Assembly (NCBI GenBank): GCA_018820855.1
Contig: JAHJNL010000010.1
Location: forward strand, 124,001 to 188,000
DNA from: Pseudomonadota bacterium
Lineage (GTDB): Bacteria; Desulfobacterota; Desulfobulbia; Desulfobulbales; Desulfocapsaceae
Length of the DNA stretch: 64,000 nt
Reading direction: 5' to 3'
Part shown: positions 9,091 to 18,704 of the stretch, piece after piece
Layout: each line of letters begins with the position of its first letter
Position numbering within the stretch: position 1 is the first letter of the stretch
Notes under the pieces: model-generated
What the model was told of the DNA's origin: nothing
The model's input: only the letters and a program-made list of their open reading frames with translations
Databases searched by the model: none
Program-made: the position numbers and the translations under genes

Positions 9091-9744
9091 TTAGGAGGCC
9101 TGCGCCGTAAGGACCACAAAACCGGCTTTCTCGTCCATGCCTGGCTTTGATTTTTCCATTTGAGTGATTTTTTCGGGTGGCTGGTAGAGACTGGAGACAG
9201 AGGACTTGATAGAAAACCCCTGATTTGTCAGGAGTGTCTTGACCTCCTCAATAGTAAAAAAATGTGCGTGTTTGTAAAAGGGGTGATCCGCCTCTTTTTT
9301 TTGCTGCAGATTTTTTCCCCAAACACTTGTAAGCGGCACAAATCCGATGATAAGATGGCCATTCTCCTGTAAGACACGTCGCGATTCTTGAAGAACACTT
9401 GACGGGGTGTGGAGAAAACAGAGGGTGAAGAGCAGTGAGACCGTAGCAAAGCTGTTCTCCAGAAAGGGGAGATCTTCTCCAATGGCTTGACAGGTGATTA
9501 CCCCTCTGCTTCTCGCGATTTTCAGAGGCGCTGAGGCGGGGTCAATTCCATAGTCGGAGCCAAGCGCTTCTGCAAAACGTCCGGGCCCCACACCAATTTC
9601 CAGGGCAGGGGCCTGTATGGAAAGCGGGAGGTCACGAATGGCTGATGCTTCTATGGCGAAGAGGAGACTGTTGTCAAACCAGCTGTCATATTCTTGCGCA
9701 CGGTTCTGAAATACTGAGGAACTGTCCCGCCAATGCTGCTTCAC
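9091..9744 (-). CDS. Class I SAM-dependent methyltransferase
   Basis: A 217-residue Rossmann-type methyltransferase. Motif I is LEIGVGPGRFAE near residue 48, followed by an acidic strand (YGIDPAS) and the post-motif VSLLFTLCFLH. The substrate cannot be told from sequence; the general shape recalls UbiE/COQ5-type small-molecule enzymes. It lies 14 bp after mltA and 3 bp before the SAM-hydroxide adenosyltransferase gene. The C-terminal 40 residues, with YQPPEKITQ, are not part of the core fold. Confidence 0.85.
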   Translation of the reverse strand: MKQHWRDSSSVFQNRAQEYDSWFDNSLLFAIEASAIRDLPLSIQAPALEIGVGPGRFAEALGSDYGIDPASAPLKIARSRGVITCQAIGEDLPFLENSFATVSLLFTLCFLHTPSSVLQESRRVLQENGHLIIGFVPLTSVWGKNLQQKKEADHPFYKHAHFFTIEEVKTLLTNQGFSIKSSVSSLYQPPEKITQMEKSKPGMDEKAGFVVLTAQAS

Positions 9745-9758
9745 TGTCTTCCTCCTGG

Positions 9759-10973
9759 CTAATTTTCCTGGTCTTCGAACTTGTTTTTTACCAGAAAATA
9801 GAGTGCTCCGGCTTCCTTCATGTTTCCCGCGGCCTGTTTGGCGTAGTTGCCGCTTCCCCAGAAAAGATCGGCTCGTCCTGTTCCCTGAATGGCGGAACCT
9901 GTATCCTGGGGAAAGACAAAGCGGTGGAGCGGTACCCAGGTGTCAATCTCGCCGGCATCATTCAACACAGGTTTGCGGCTGACCAGGAAGGCCAGTGTTG
10001 CATGGGGCAGCATTGCACGGTCTATGGCTATGGAGCGGCCTGGCGTCAGAGGTTCTCCAAGGCTGCCTATGGGGTCGCCACTCTGTTCCCAGCGAAAAAA
10101 GATAAATTTGCTGTTGTGGTGGAGGATGGCCTCCTGCTCATCCGGGTGTGTGCGAAGGTAATCGCGAATGGACGGAATGCTTGCCTCTTGCAGAGTCATC
10201 TTTCCCTGGTCCACCAGAAGTTTGCCTATGGAAAAATACTCCAGACCGTTCGATGTCGAATAATGAATGGAGCGAATGGAGCCATCCTGCAACTGTATTT
10301 TGCCGGAACCCTGGACATGGAGGATGAAATTATCAACGGGGTCGTTCAGATAGACCAGCTCGTTGCCGGCAGCAAGATTATTCTTCTCGATTTCTCTTCG
10401 CGTCCAATAGGGGACAAGTTTCCCTGTTGCATCACGACGTTTACAGAGGATCTTGCCGCTTTTCGGGTCCCTTACCTGAATCAGGGAGTCGGGTGGTCCG
10501 TAGAGGGGGAAGAGAAAGGGGGCCTTTTTCTCCAGGCTGCCTTGGAGAAATGGTTCATAGTAGCCGGTGATCAGCATTTCTCCCCGGGGAAGATTTTTTC
10601 TGCCGCCTGCCCGATAGACTGTGAAGTTTTCCAGGACGATACGATTCAGTTCTGCAGGACTTGGTTCCTGTTTCAGAATATCAATAAAAGACTCCATGGA
10701 TTCACGCAGCCAGGAAACAGGGTACGTGTCTGAGCCAAGGGTGACAGGGGTTTCCGGAGGAATCTTGTTAAGGTAATGGAGGTGTCGTACTGCCCCGGTG
10801 AGTAATCCTTTCAGCTCCAGATCGTCAGTAAATTGTGGAAGAGTATCGGTTTCCATCCTGTCCAGGGGCGCTTTGGCACAGCCATGCAGCAGGAGGAAGA
10901 TGAGCAGCAAAAGAGGGTAAAGCTTTTTTGCGCAGATCAGGGCAGAAGGGTTTCTTTTATAAGTTTGGTGCAT
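9759..10973 (-). CDS. mltA: Membrane-bound lytic murein transglycosylase A
   Basis: Outer-membrane lipoprotein that cleaves peptidoglycan to 1,6-anhydro products. The ATG at 10973 is preferred over an upstream GTG at 11003 because it places a signal peptide at the N terminus (LLLLIFLLLHGC, lipid Cys32) and follows an AAGAG element. The about 404-residue product has the MltA barrel (GYYEPFLQGS, YWTRREIE, VHVQGSGK-type segment) and the 3D domain with GTGRADLFWGSG, which includes the catalytic aspartate. It sits between mltB and the methyltransferase gene in a minus-strand envelope cluster. Confidence 0.92.
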   Translation of the reverse strand: MHQTYKRNPSALICAKKLYPLLLLIFLLLHGCAKAPLDRMETDTLPQFTDDLELKGLLTGAVRHLHYLNKIPPETPVTLGSDTYPVSWLRESMESFIDILKQEPSPAELNRIVLENFTVYRAGGRKNLPRGEMLITGYYEPFLQGSLEKKAPFLFPLYGPPDSLIQVRDPKSGKILCKRRDATGKLVPYWTRREIEKNNLAAGNELVYLNDPVDNFILHVQGSGKIQLQDGSIRSIHYSTSNGLEYFSIGKLLVDQGKMTLQEASIPSIRDYLRTHPDEQEAILHHNSKFIFFRWEQSGDPIGSLGEPLTPGRSIAIDRAMLPHATLAFLVSRKPVLNDAGEIDTWVPLHRFVFPQDTGSAIQGTGRADLFWGSGNYAKQAAGNMKEAGALYFLVKNKFEDQEN

Positions 10974-11139
10974 AATGGTTCTCTTGTTGTGCTGAAAGTT
11001 CACTGGGAATATGAGTATGCTGTTTGATTCCGAGTGTTGTGGGAGTCTGTCGATGCCAGCAAAGAAATTTCTGTTGGTGGACAGGGCGTCTATAGCTGGT
11101 TATGTCAAACATGTTGTCTGCATGAAGGAGGTAAGTTGG

Positions 11140-12258
11140 TCAGTTTTTTGGTAATTTGATGGCCTCGGCCAGTTCGCTGACGGCCATAGCATAACGGTTG
11201 GAATTATTCCACTGGGTGATGGCCTGAAAGTTCGGGTAGCCGGCTACATAACGAATTCCTCCGCCCTTTGTCGGATCTTTTTCCAGGCTAACGATGGTAA
11301 GTGGTGAGTTGTCAGGCGGTGTGGGCAGGGAGACACCCTGCGTTTTGCTTACCTGCTGCCAGTCCACCAGTCCTTTCCTTCCTTTGATATTGGCGTCGAC
11401 GAGTTCGGGGCTTTTGAGCTCTGTGCCGATATCGATGTAAAGAGGTGCCGCAAGAACCCAGTGATAACGATGGAGGTAGTTGGCTATGGAGGCAAGGATA
11501 TCCTCGATTGAGCCGAATACATCACGTCGTGCATCGCCGTCAAAACTCACAGCATATTCACGGAAACTGGAGGGAATAAATTGGGTCTGGCCAAAGGCAC
11601 CGGCGTAGGAGCCGGTGATAACCAGCGGGTCGTAGTCATTTTCCCGGCAGAGGAGGAGAAAATGGAGCAGTTGCTTACGAAAAAAAGCAGAGCGGCGAGG
11701 ATAGGCGTCAAAGAGGGTAGTTAAGGTCTGAAAGACGCCGTAACCGCCCGTATGGCTGCCGAAATGGGATTCAATGCCCCAGATGGCAATGACAACTTCC
11801 CGGTCAACGCCAAGTTCTTGCTCTATTCGGTCAAGTATCTCTTTATGTTCCTGCAGCTTGTTTTTCCCTTTTTTGATGACTGCGTCAGTGATGAACAGGG
11901 GGCGATACTGGAAGTATGGTTTAGCTTCCCACTGTTTGTCCATGAGAACAAGGACTCGGCGGTTGAGTGTAACACCCTGAAAGAGCGCATCAAGTTCTGT
12001 CTTGCTGAAGCCGTGATCATGTTCGAGTTCCTGAAAAAGAATTTGAAATTTTTCCTGTTTCAGATCAATCTGCTGCCCATCCACAATCAGGTCTGCGGCG
12101 GGAATTTTTTCTTCTGTGATCCCAGGGTGGGGCAGGAGAAGGAGGAATGCCAAAAGAATAAGAACTCTAACCAGATGTTGTGAAGGAAAAATAGGCAGTA
12201 CCTCCTGGAGAGCTGAAGAGATGAAGCGCTCAGGAAACGGATAATACCTGGGATACAT
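11140..12258 (-). CDS. mltB: Lytic murein transglycosylase, MltB family
   Basis: Periplasmic or outer-membrane transglycosylase acting on peptidoglycan. The catalytic glutamate is Glu163 in IWGIESHFG, followed by GGYGVFQTLTTLF. ITGSYAGAFGQTQFIPSSF and a WNNSNRYA stretch near the C terminus are diagnostic of this family. The N terminus has a hydrophobic export segment (VLILLAFLLLLPHP, residues 32-45) after a longer than usual basic leader, so the true start may be a little downstream. There is no cysteine at the cleavage region, so it is likely soluble. It lies 20 bp after the DHH gene. Confidence 0.88.
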   Translation of the reverse strand: MYPRYYPFPERFISSALQEVLPIFPSQHLVRVLILLAFLLLLPHPGITEEKIPAADLIVDGQQIDLKQEKFQILFQELEHDHGFSKTELDALFQGVTLNRRVLVLMDKQWEAKPYFQYRPLFITDAVIKKGKNKLQEHKEILDRIEQELGVDREVVIAIWGIESHFGSHTGGYGVFQTLTTLFDAYPRRSAFFRKQLLHFLLLCRENDYDPLVITGSYAGAFGQTQFIPSSFREYAVSFDGDARRDVFGSIEDILASIANYLHRYHWVLAAPLYIDIGTELKSPELVDANIKGRKGLVDWQQVSKTQGVSLPTPPDNSPLTIVSLEKDPTKGGGIRYVAGYPNFQAITQWNNSNRYAMAVSELAEAIKLPKN

Positions 12259-12278
12259 TTCTGGAGTATCTTAGAGTT

Positions 12279-13238
12279 TCAGGGCGCAAATGTCGTATGA
12301 AAAAGATTTAGAAAATCCTCAAGCATTTCCGGGGGGAGGTTGTTGATACCGGCAGCCGCAGCTCGTCCTCCTCCGGTGGGAAAGGATCGGCAGAGAGTAT
12401 CTGCATGTTCTCGTTGGTTGAGTGGAGCTCTGACACTGATACGCAGTGTAGCATCGGTATTCTCAACAATCAAGGCATGAGCGGCTTCTTTTTTTTCTCT
12501 GGCCCGGAGATTGGAAAAAACTCCGGAAACACGTCTAGCCCAAGGAGCATTGGGAAATAAATATACCCGGTTATTCTGTGTTGCATCGAGTTCTTTTTGT
12601 TCCATAGCCAAGGCCATATCTTCCTCAAAGCCGGCACGCAGGATCGCAAGGTCTGGAGACTCAACCAGGAAGTCAAAGGGGTCGATGAAAGAGTGCAGGG
12701 CGTAATAGAGCTTGTCAGGAGCAAAGTGGAGATCACTGACGGTTGCTCCATAACCGTTGTAGTTCAGCAGCTCACCAAGTTCCTGCAGTGAAGAGATCGC
12801 CTCTTCGTCAAGGGACATCTCTGTGGCGATCTGCCTGGCGGATTCATGGAAATTGTCGCCAAAGGTCGCAGCGACTGCCCAGCCTCGGTATTTACCTTGC
12901 AGCAGTTTGTTCACGATCAGGGAAGTGCAGATCGTGGGAGCAAGGTCGATGTGAGCGGTCAGGTTTTCTGTGGCAGGGATGTCGCCGGCAAAGTGGTGAT
13001 CGATGTAAGTAATCTCATTACCCTGACCAAGAAGTTGCAGCAGCGAATTGCGATTGGAGTCAAGGGAGATATCCAGCACTGTGATGTTGCTGTCGTGGGC
13101 CCCATGGATCTTATCAAGGAGCTTGATGTCGCGCTTGACTCCGGTAACAAGGATGGCCTCTGGCCGCGGTTCATGCAGACGAAGCTGATGTAAGGCACAG
13201 ATACCGTCTGCATCTCCATTAAAGACATCATAATACAT
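12279..13238 (-). CDS. DHH-family phosphoesterase
   Basis: Cytosolic metal-dependent phosphoesterase of 319 residues. The first metal motif is FNGDADGICAL at the N terminus, the DHH motif is YIDHHFAG near residue 92, and the C-terminal DHHA1 domain carries FPTGGGRAAAAGI. Relatives include nanoRNases, RecJ and c-di-AMP phosphodiesterases. The short form without accessory domains leaves the substrate open. It starts 7 bp after lptD and ends 20 bp before mltB, so it is expressed with envelope genes, but no direct role there is evident. Confidence 0.85.
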   Translation of the reverse strand: MYYDVFNGDADGICALHQLRLHEPRPEAILVTGVKRDIKLLDKIHGAHDSNITVLDISLDSNRNSLLQLLGQGNEITYIDHHFAGDIPATENLTAHIDLAPTICTSLIVNKLLQGKYRGWAVAATFGDNFHESARQIATEMSLDEEAISSLQELGELLNYNGYGATVSDLHFAPDKLYYALHSFIDPFDFLVESPDLAILRAGFEEDMALAMEQKELDATQNNRVYLFPNAPWARRVSGVFSNLRAREKKEAAHALIVENTDATLRISVRAPLNQREHADTLCRSFPTGGGRAAAAGINNLPPEMLEDFLNLFHTTFAP

Positions 13239-13245
13239 ATTGATT

Positions 13246-15567
13246 TTACAGGCCCAGCCCCAGTGGACTTCCTATATTGGCCAGATTAAAAATCAGCATG
13301 AGGTTGTGATCGCCAGGAGTATATTGAGATCTCAGTTCCACAGACCAACAGGCAGGCTGGTACAGGAGGGAGATGTTCTGCTCAATCACCCTGGATTCTG
13401 AGAGGGAATGCTCAATTGCATATTTGGCAAAAATGGTATCCAAGAGTTGAGCCCTGGCGCTGACATTGAGTTGATGAATGGTGTCTTCCCGGTTGTATCT
13501 GTAATCGAAATTAAGATAATCACCGCGGCTGTTTATGTAATAGCTTTCCAGTCCATAAAAAGTGACACCTTCACCATAGACATCAATATCAGTTTTATAG
13601 ATGACATTGAAGTTGGTCAGTGGGGTCCAGCCCAGTTTTATGTTGACCGGCGTCAGTGGTCTGTCGGAGGAAGCGCTGCGCAGATCGTACGATTGTTGAA
13701 TTTTCAGATATCCGTAATCCCTTTCAGTCTCATTTCCTTCTCTATTGGCGAAAAGATTGAAGAAGTTGTCCATGCCGTAGGTGATTGCATTGGTATCTTC
13801 AATTCGATCAACAGAATCAAAGTCAGGAAGATCTTCCTGATCAGTTTCCGAGAGATAGTCGTAAGCGACGAATGGCCTGAAATTGTGACCGATCCCTGTG
13901 GTCTCACCCATGGCTGTGTCAAAATTTCTCAGGAGGGTGGTGCCTACCTCGGTATGGAAATCACCCAGGAAACGGTTCGGGGTGTCGCTTTGACTCCATG
14001 TTCCATCGCCATAGGTCTCAACTTTATAGAAGGTGTCGCGGAGACCGGCATCGGCACGGGATTCCAGGTAAGGACCAAGGGGGATGGGCATACTCAGGCG
14101 CGGGTAGATGTCAAAACGGTGGCCACCTACTCCGTCTTCACGGTAGTAGTTGACGTAGTTTGTATCCCAGTCAAAGGTGAGTGTCGTCTCACCCATGGAC
14201 TGGCTGCCAGTGAAATCCAGGCTCGGCAGTTTCCACAGCGGGGTCGGACTGGTGGTGTCTGTTCTGACGTCGTTGATGGCCAGCAGATTTCCTTCAAGAG
14301 ACATGCCGTTCCATGATTTCAGGAGTTTCATGCTGTTTTTGCGCTGGTCATCTGTCTTATTCTGAAAACCTCGTCCATACATATCAAAAAAACGGTCATT
14401 GGACTGGGTGAATCCGGTGATGCCGGCGTTGAATTCGGTCAGGTAGTCCCGGTCGGAGACGATATCGAGATCAACACGGGTGACCACGTCATTGTCGAAA
14501 TCGTGGTCCGCTTTTCCTCGAACCCAGTACCTGTCCTGATTGGTATGGGTGTAGCCTGTATCTTCCCAGTAATCAGTTTCGGAGGGGTCGGAGAGGTCAT
14601 CATGGAGATAGCTTGCCATGATGGTTCCCTTTTTCTGACTGCCGAGGATGTATCGATATTCAAAACCAGGCATGAAACCGCGGTTGGCCAGATATTCAGG
14701 GTAGAGGGTGATATCGGTGGAGTCGGAGATGTTGACAAAGAGGGGCAGATTAAGACCGAAACCGTTTTGATCCGAATTGGAAATCTCGGGGAAAAGTAAG
14801 CCGGTATGGCGTTGATTTCCTACCGGAAGCATAATCCAGGGTGTATACAAAACCGGAACATCTTTAATCCGGAAGGTAGCGTGTTTGAGTACAGCGTATC
14901 CGCCCTGGGTGATTTTTGTGTCTTTACTGGCAAAGCTCCAGGGAGGTGCCACGTCCTTTTCGACCTTACAGGTCACCACCCAGCCGTCTTCAATCTGATA
15001 GGTATTGAAGCCGGTCTTCTTAATGGTCTTGCCTTCCAGGTGCAGATCCAAGGTGTCGCGAAGAATTGTGGCTTCTTTAAAGGTACCTGTTTCGTGGGTC
15101 AGATCGACTACACCTTCGTTGGCCAGGAGCTGGTCTGTGTTGCTTTTGACAGCCACATTGCCTTTGGCTTTGATATGGTTTTGTTCCACATCATAGGCTA
15201 TCCAGTCGGCCTGTATCGTCATTTCGGTTACATAGCGGGGAGTTGTTTCCTGGGCAATCTCCTGGGTGACGACTTTCTTGCTGACTTCTGCAGGACTCTC
15301 TTCCAGCAGAGTCGTCCATTCAGTGGTTCCCTGGCCAGAGGTTGCAGGTTTCGGCGGCAGTTTGCGCATTTTGGTAAGGACCACATGTCCTTCAGCAATA
15401 ATACTTTTTGGATGCTCGAACCGAGTAACCTTGTCAGCCTCTATTTGCCATTCTTCGGTATTTACAGTGTCAGCACGAAGGGAATCCGGTGCCACGGCAA
15501 GGGCAAGTAATGACGCGAGGCAGAGAGAAAATTTTTGGTAAGGGGAAGGCGTAAAGAGCTTTGTCAC
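13246..15567 (-). CDS. lptD: LPS-assembly protein LptD
   Basis: Outer-membrane beta-barrel that inserts lipopolysaccharide into the outer leaflet with LptE. The start is a GTG at 15567, well placed behind AAGGAG. A signal peptide (LCLASLLALAVAP) is followed by an OstA/LptA-like N-terminal domain (about residues 40-215) and a long barrel ending in a C-terminal alternating strand. The mature protein shows only two cysteines, one at the domain boundary (VTCKVE) and one near the C terminus (YQPACWSV). Their spacing fits a long-range disulfide like those in E. coli LptD, which has four cysteines. At 773 residues the length is normal. It leads the minus-strand envelope cluster. Confidence 0.93.
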   Translation of the reverse strand: MTKLFTPSPYQKFSLCLASLLALAVAPDSLRADTVNTEEWQIEADKVTRFEHPKSIIAEGHVVLTKMRKLPPKPATSGQGTTEWTTLLEESPAEVSKKVVTQEIAQETTPRYVTEMTIQADWIAYDVEQNHIKAKGNVAVKSNTDQLLANEGVVDLTHETGTFKEATILRDTLDLHLEGKTIKKTGFNTYQIEDGWVVTCKVEKDVAPPWSFASKDTKITQGGYAVLKHATFRIKDVPVLYTPWIMLPVGNQRHTGLLFPEISNSDQNGFGLNLPLFVNISDSTDITLYPEYLANRGFMPGFEYRYILGSQKKGTIMASYLHDDLSDPSETDYWEDTGYTHTNQDRYWVRGKADHDFDNDVVTRVDLDIVSDRDYLTEFNAGITGFTQSNDRFFDMYGRGFQNKTDDQRKNSMKLLKSWNGMSLEGNLLAINDVRTDTTSPTPLWKLPSLDFTGSQSMGETTLTFDWDTNYVNYYREDGVGGHRFDIYPRLSMPIPLGPYLESRADAGLRDTFYKVETYGDGTWSQSDTPNRFLGDFHTEVGTTLLRNFDTAMGETTGIGHNFRPFVAYDYLSETDQEDLPDFDSVDRIEDTNAITYGMDNFFNLFANREGNETERDYGYLKIQQSYDLRSASSDRPLTPVNIKLGWTPLTNFNVIYKTDIDVYGEGVTFYGLESYYINSRGDYLNFDYRYNREDTIHQLNVSARAQLLDTIFAKYAIEHSLSESRVIEQNISLLYQPACWSVELRSQYTPGDHNLMLIFNLANIGSPLGLGL

Positions 15568-16522
15568 AGCTAACTCCTTGAAGTTTCAAACAGTATTATG
15601 TCAGACTGTGGGTGTGACATGTATTCAATCCAATGTGAGAAGATACCTGTACCGTGGGGAGGAGTATATACCGCTTCAATTAGAGAGATGGTAGCTCTGT
15701 AACCCTGATTGGCAAAGGATAAATTGATTAGAAAACGGAATGTACGGTTAAGGACGGTTGGTGTCAAGCTTAAAATCACAGATTTACCTTGATAATAAAG
15801 GGAAATTGTTTTACTTTTGACGTTAGTGTACTGCGTTCTTTGCAAGAAGAACAGTATTTTTTTTTCTCTTACTGTAGGAAAACATCTTTTTCTGCCGCTG
15901 GCGAGATCAGGCGGAGTCTTATTTATTTCCCCCTGTATTTCGGCAGCTGATAATCCGTTGACTATTGATTCAGTGATGAATCGGTTTGAACAGAGATATA
16001 CTATTCTGTTTGATTTTTGTAGTCCGGTCGCTTACGGCGACTGGAACGCAAACCGTGATTGACGGGCAGTGTTATTGAGCTGTGGTAAAGAACATTATTG
16101 GTACCAAAGATCGCATTATCCTTGTCGTGAGGATCTGCAGAAAACGAAATTGATTAATCCCCGCTGATAAAAGAAATCGTGGAGAGTCACGCTTTGAAAG
16201 TTTTATCCGGGAGATTGAGAAACCCTGTACTTCAGGGACACAAGTTGTCTGAGAAGAAGGGGCAGTCTTTTGATTGTTCTTCTCCTTTTTGAAAAGAAGT
16301 GTCACGTGCCTTTGCAGGCCCGAATTGCTGAACTTTACAGTTCGCCTGGGGAAAATTGCCCGGTTGAGTTTCGGGATACTGAGTGGTGTTGGCAAAATAT
16401 AGGACAGGAGCAGTGGTGAAAAAACTGTCTGCTCTTGTTGATAAAGTGTAACAGCCTGAATAAAGAGGCTGTTCCGAAAATTGCGGAGAGGTCAATGACC
16501 TGTCTCCGGTAAAGGAAAATGT
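15568..16522. other. 955-bp divergent intergenic region with probable rne leader
   Basis: No credible gene was found between lptD (-) and the RNase E/G gene (+). The half next to the RNase gene holds several hairpins on the plus strand: CCCTG/CAGGG at 16223-16237, GAGAAGAA/TTCTTCTC at 16251-16284 followed by a short T run, and a perfect 8-bp stem AACAGCCT/AGGCTGTT at 16450-16473 about 50 bp before the start codon. A structured leader would fit autoregulation, as known for E. coli rne, but that is inference. Short frames on both strands lack ribosome sites or family features. Confidence 0.4.
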
Positions 16523-18583
16523 ATGGCAGACAAAAAAACAGAGTCTGGGAAAGAACCAGTGCAGGAAAAGCCTGCGAAAGCAACCACAGGAGCCTGGTGG
16601 AAAAGCACAGTCCAGGAAGAAGTAGTAGAAAAAACGTCGGAACCTACTGAACAAGCGAGCAGCTCAACGGACAAGGGCGAAGGTGACATTCCACCACCTT
16701 CAGAAAAAACGCCACGTAAAAAACCGGCAACTCGACCTCGCGGCCGTAGAAAAAAAAGTACCCCTGTCAAGGAAGAATCTTCTTCCGTTATGCCGACAGA
16801 CGATAAGCCGAAGATGACAAAAGATACAGAAACGGCAGTGAAGTCTGTTGTTGTATCTGAAGTCCCTGAATCTGTTCCAGGTGATGAGTCAGCCGCAGGA
16901 CAGAAGAAGGTTGAGAGTACCGAAGGCAGGAAACAGGAGAGTAAAGCCCCACGTTCTCGCGGGAAAAGGAAACAGAAGCCAAAAGAGGAAGGAAGGGAGG
17001 AACGGGGTCCACAAAGCCAGCCGAGTAGCGAACCTGAGACGGAAGAAATCCCGCCGGTTTTGAAATTACTGATCAATGCCGAGGAGCCGGAGGAGTGTCG
17101 TCTTGCCCTGCTCGCTGACGGCCGACTGGAATCCATCCATGTTTCCACGGTCTCTTCCAAGCAGACAAAGAACAATATTTACAAAGCCAAGATCGTAGCC
17201 ATAGAGAGTAGTCTTCAGGCCGCCTTTGTTGATTACGGCACGGAGAAGAACGGTTTCCTCCCATTTAATGAGATTCATCCTGAGTACTACAAGCAGGAAA
17301 TAAGTCAGAAGAATAAACAACTCATTGAACAGCATCAATGGACTAAATTGAACATAACCGATGTCCTTGAGCGGGGGCAGGAGGTCCTGGTCCAAGTGGT
17401 GAAAGAGGAAGTGGGGAACAAGGGGGCTAATATGACCACCTATCTCTCCATTCCCGGGCGCTGTGTTGTGCTCATGCCTGGCTCTGATTCCACAGGTATT
17501 TCGAGAAAAATATCCGGAGAAGAACGTCGTTCTCAGTTGCGTGAAATCATTACCAGTCTGGGCATTCCGGAGGGAATCGGCTGGATTGTCCGTACAGCCA
17601 GCGTGGATATCACCAAAACTGCACTGAGCAGGGATGTTCGTTATCTGCTGAATCTCTGGAAAGAGATCAAGGCAAAGGGACAGTCTCTGGAGGGAGTTGG
17701 TCTGGTTTACCAGGATCATGATTGTGTTCTGCGCTTTCTGCGGGAACATTTTGATCCTGACATCAAGGAAATTCTGGTAGATGACCTGGCAGCTCTGGAA
17801 AAGGTCAATGATTTCCTGGAGCTGCTTCCGAGTAAGCAGAAGGGCGCAAAGGCCCGCCTGCATAAAGGCGCACGGCCTATTTTTAATCAGTATAACGTCG
17901 AAGATCAGATTGAGTCGATTTACCAGCCTCAAGTGGCTCTTCCTTCAGGCGGCTCCATTGTGATTGATCCCACAGAGGCTCTGGTGGCTATTGACGTTAA
18001 TTCCGGATCCACGGGCAAAGGCCAGAATTTTGAAGATTCGATTTTCAAGGCCAATATGGAGGCAGCCTCCGAGCTTGCTCGTCAGCTGCGACTCCGTGAC
18101 TTGGGTGGCTTGATCGTGGTCGACTTCATTGATATGCGCAGCAGCAAAAATATCCGTGCGGTGGAACGCCAGGTCAAGAATGCCATGAAGCGTGACCGAG
18201 CCAAGGTGGATATCAGCCGTATTTCCAAGTTTGGTCTTATGCAGATTTCCAGGCAGAAGCTGGGAGCACCCATCGAGGCCGGAAATTACAGGGTCTGTGA
18301 ACATTGCAAGGGGCGAGGTATGGTTCGTTCCATTGAAACACTGGCTCTTTTTTATCTACGGCGTATTCAGACTGGTGCCAGTAAGAAAGAAGTGCTGCGG
18401 GTGGAGTGCCGGTTGCCTCTGGATGTGGCCCAGTACCTTTTGAACAATAAACGTTCTGAAATCAGTGAGATGGAGGTACGGAATAAGATCTCAATCGTTA
18501 TTGTTGCTGATCCGACTCTCAAACCGGCAGATCACGAAATTATTTTTCACAAGCAGGAAAAAGTGACAGGTGGCAGAAAATAG
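16523..18583 (+). CDS. rne: Ribonuclease E/G family endoribonuclease
   Basis: Endoribonuclease for mRNA decay and rRNA/tRNA processing. The catalytic core begins near residue 175: an S1 segment with FVDYGTEKNGFLP, then the DNase I-like active site with Asp491 in LVAIDVNSG and Asp537 in VVDFIDM, and the zinc-link CEHC (Cys592/595). The first about 170 residues are low-complexity, rich in Lys, Glu, Ser and Pro, and probably disordered. There is no long C-terminal scaffold, so the disordered arm lies N-terminal rather than C-terminal as in E. coli RNase E. Domain content is intermediate between RNase E and G; the symbol is a family label. AAAGGA precedes the ATG. Confidence 0.9.
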   Translation: MADKKTESGKEPVQEKPAKATTGAWWKSTVQEEVVEKTSEPTEQASSSTDKGEGDIPPPSEKTPRKKPATRPRGRRKKSTPVKEESSSVMPTDDKPKMTKDTETAVKSVVVSEVPESVPGDESAAGQKKVESTEGRKQESKAPRSRGKRKQKPKEEGREERGPQSQPSSEPETEEIPPVLKLLINAEEPEECRLALLADGRLESIHVSTVSSKQTKNNIYKAKIVAIESSLQAAFVDYGTEKNGFLPFNEIHPEYYKQEISQKNKQLIEQHQWTKLNITDVLERGQEVLVQVVKEEVGNKGANMTTYLSIPGRCVVLMPGSDSTGISRKISGEERRSQLREIITSLGIPEGIGWIVRTASVDITKTALSRDVRYLLNLWKEIKAKGQSLEGVGLVYQDHDCVLRFLREHFDPDIKEILVDDLAALEKVNDFLELLPSKQKGAKARLHKGARPIFNQYNVEDQIESIYQPQVALPSGGSIVIDPTEALVAIDVNSGSTGKGQNFEDSIFKANMEAASELARQLRLRDLGGLIVVDFIDMRSSKNIRAVERQVKNAMKRDRAKVDISRISKFGLMQISRQKLGAPIEAGNYRVCEHCKGRGMVRSIETLALFYLRRIQTGASKKEVLRVECRLPLDVAQYLLNNKRSEISEMEVRNKISIVIVADPTLKPADHEIIFHKQEKVTGGRK

Positions 18584-18627
18584 GCTTGAAGAAAAGGGTT
18601 AAGTAGGGTAAACAACTCCTTTCATAT

Positions 18628-18704
18628 GCGCCTGTAGCTCAGCTGGATAGAGCGCCGGACTACGAATCCGTAGGTCGCAGGTTCGAATCCTGCCAGGCGC
18701 ACCA
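18628..18704 (+). tRNA. tRNA-Arg (ACG)
   Basis: A 77-nt cloverleaf. The acceptor stem is GCGCCTG/CAGGCGC with encoded ACCA, the D stem GCTC/GAGC, the anticodon loop CTACGAA (anticodon ACG) and the T stem GCAGG/CCTGC around TTCGAAT. The anticodon stem has four good pairs plus an outer C-T mismatch. ACG is normally edited to ICG to read CGU, CGC and CGA. It lies 44 bp after the RNase E/G gene and may be on the same transcript. Confidence 0.96.

Noticed and set aside
9645-10733. 362-residue plus-strand frame opposite mltA
   Set aside because: Antisense to a gene with a lipobox and the MltA 3D domain.
13408-14316. 302-residue plus-strand frame opposite lptD
   Set aside because: It lies wholly antisense to a clear LptD gene, has no ribosome site and no family features; a shadow of codon bias.
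15570-15845. 91-residue minus-strand frame upstream of lptD
   Set aside because: Random-looking composition, no ribosome site, no domain.
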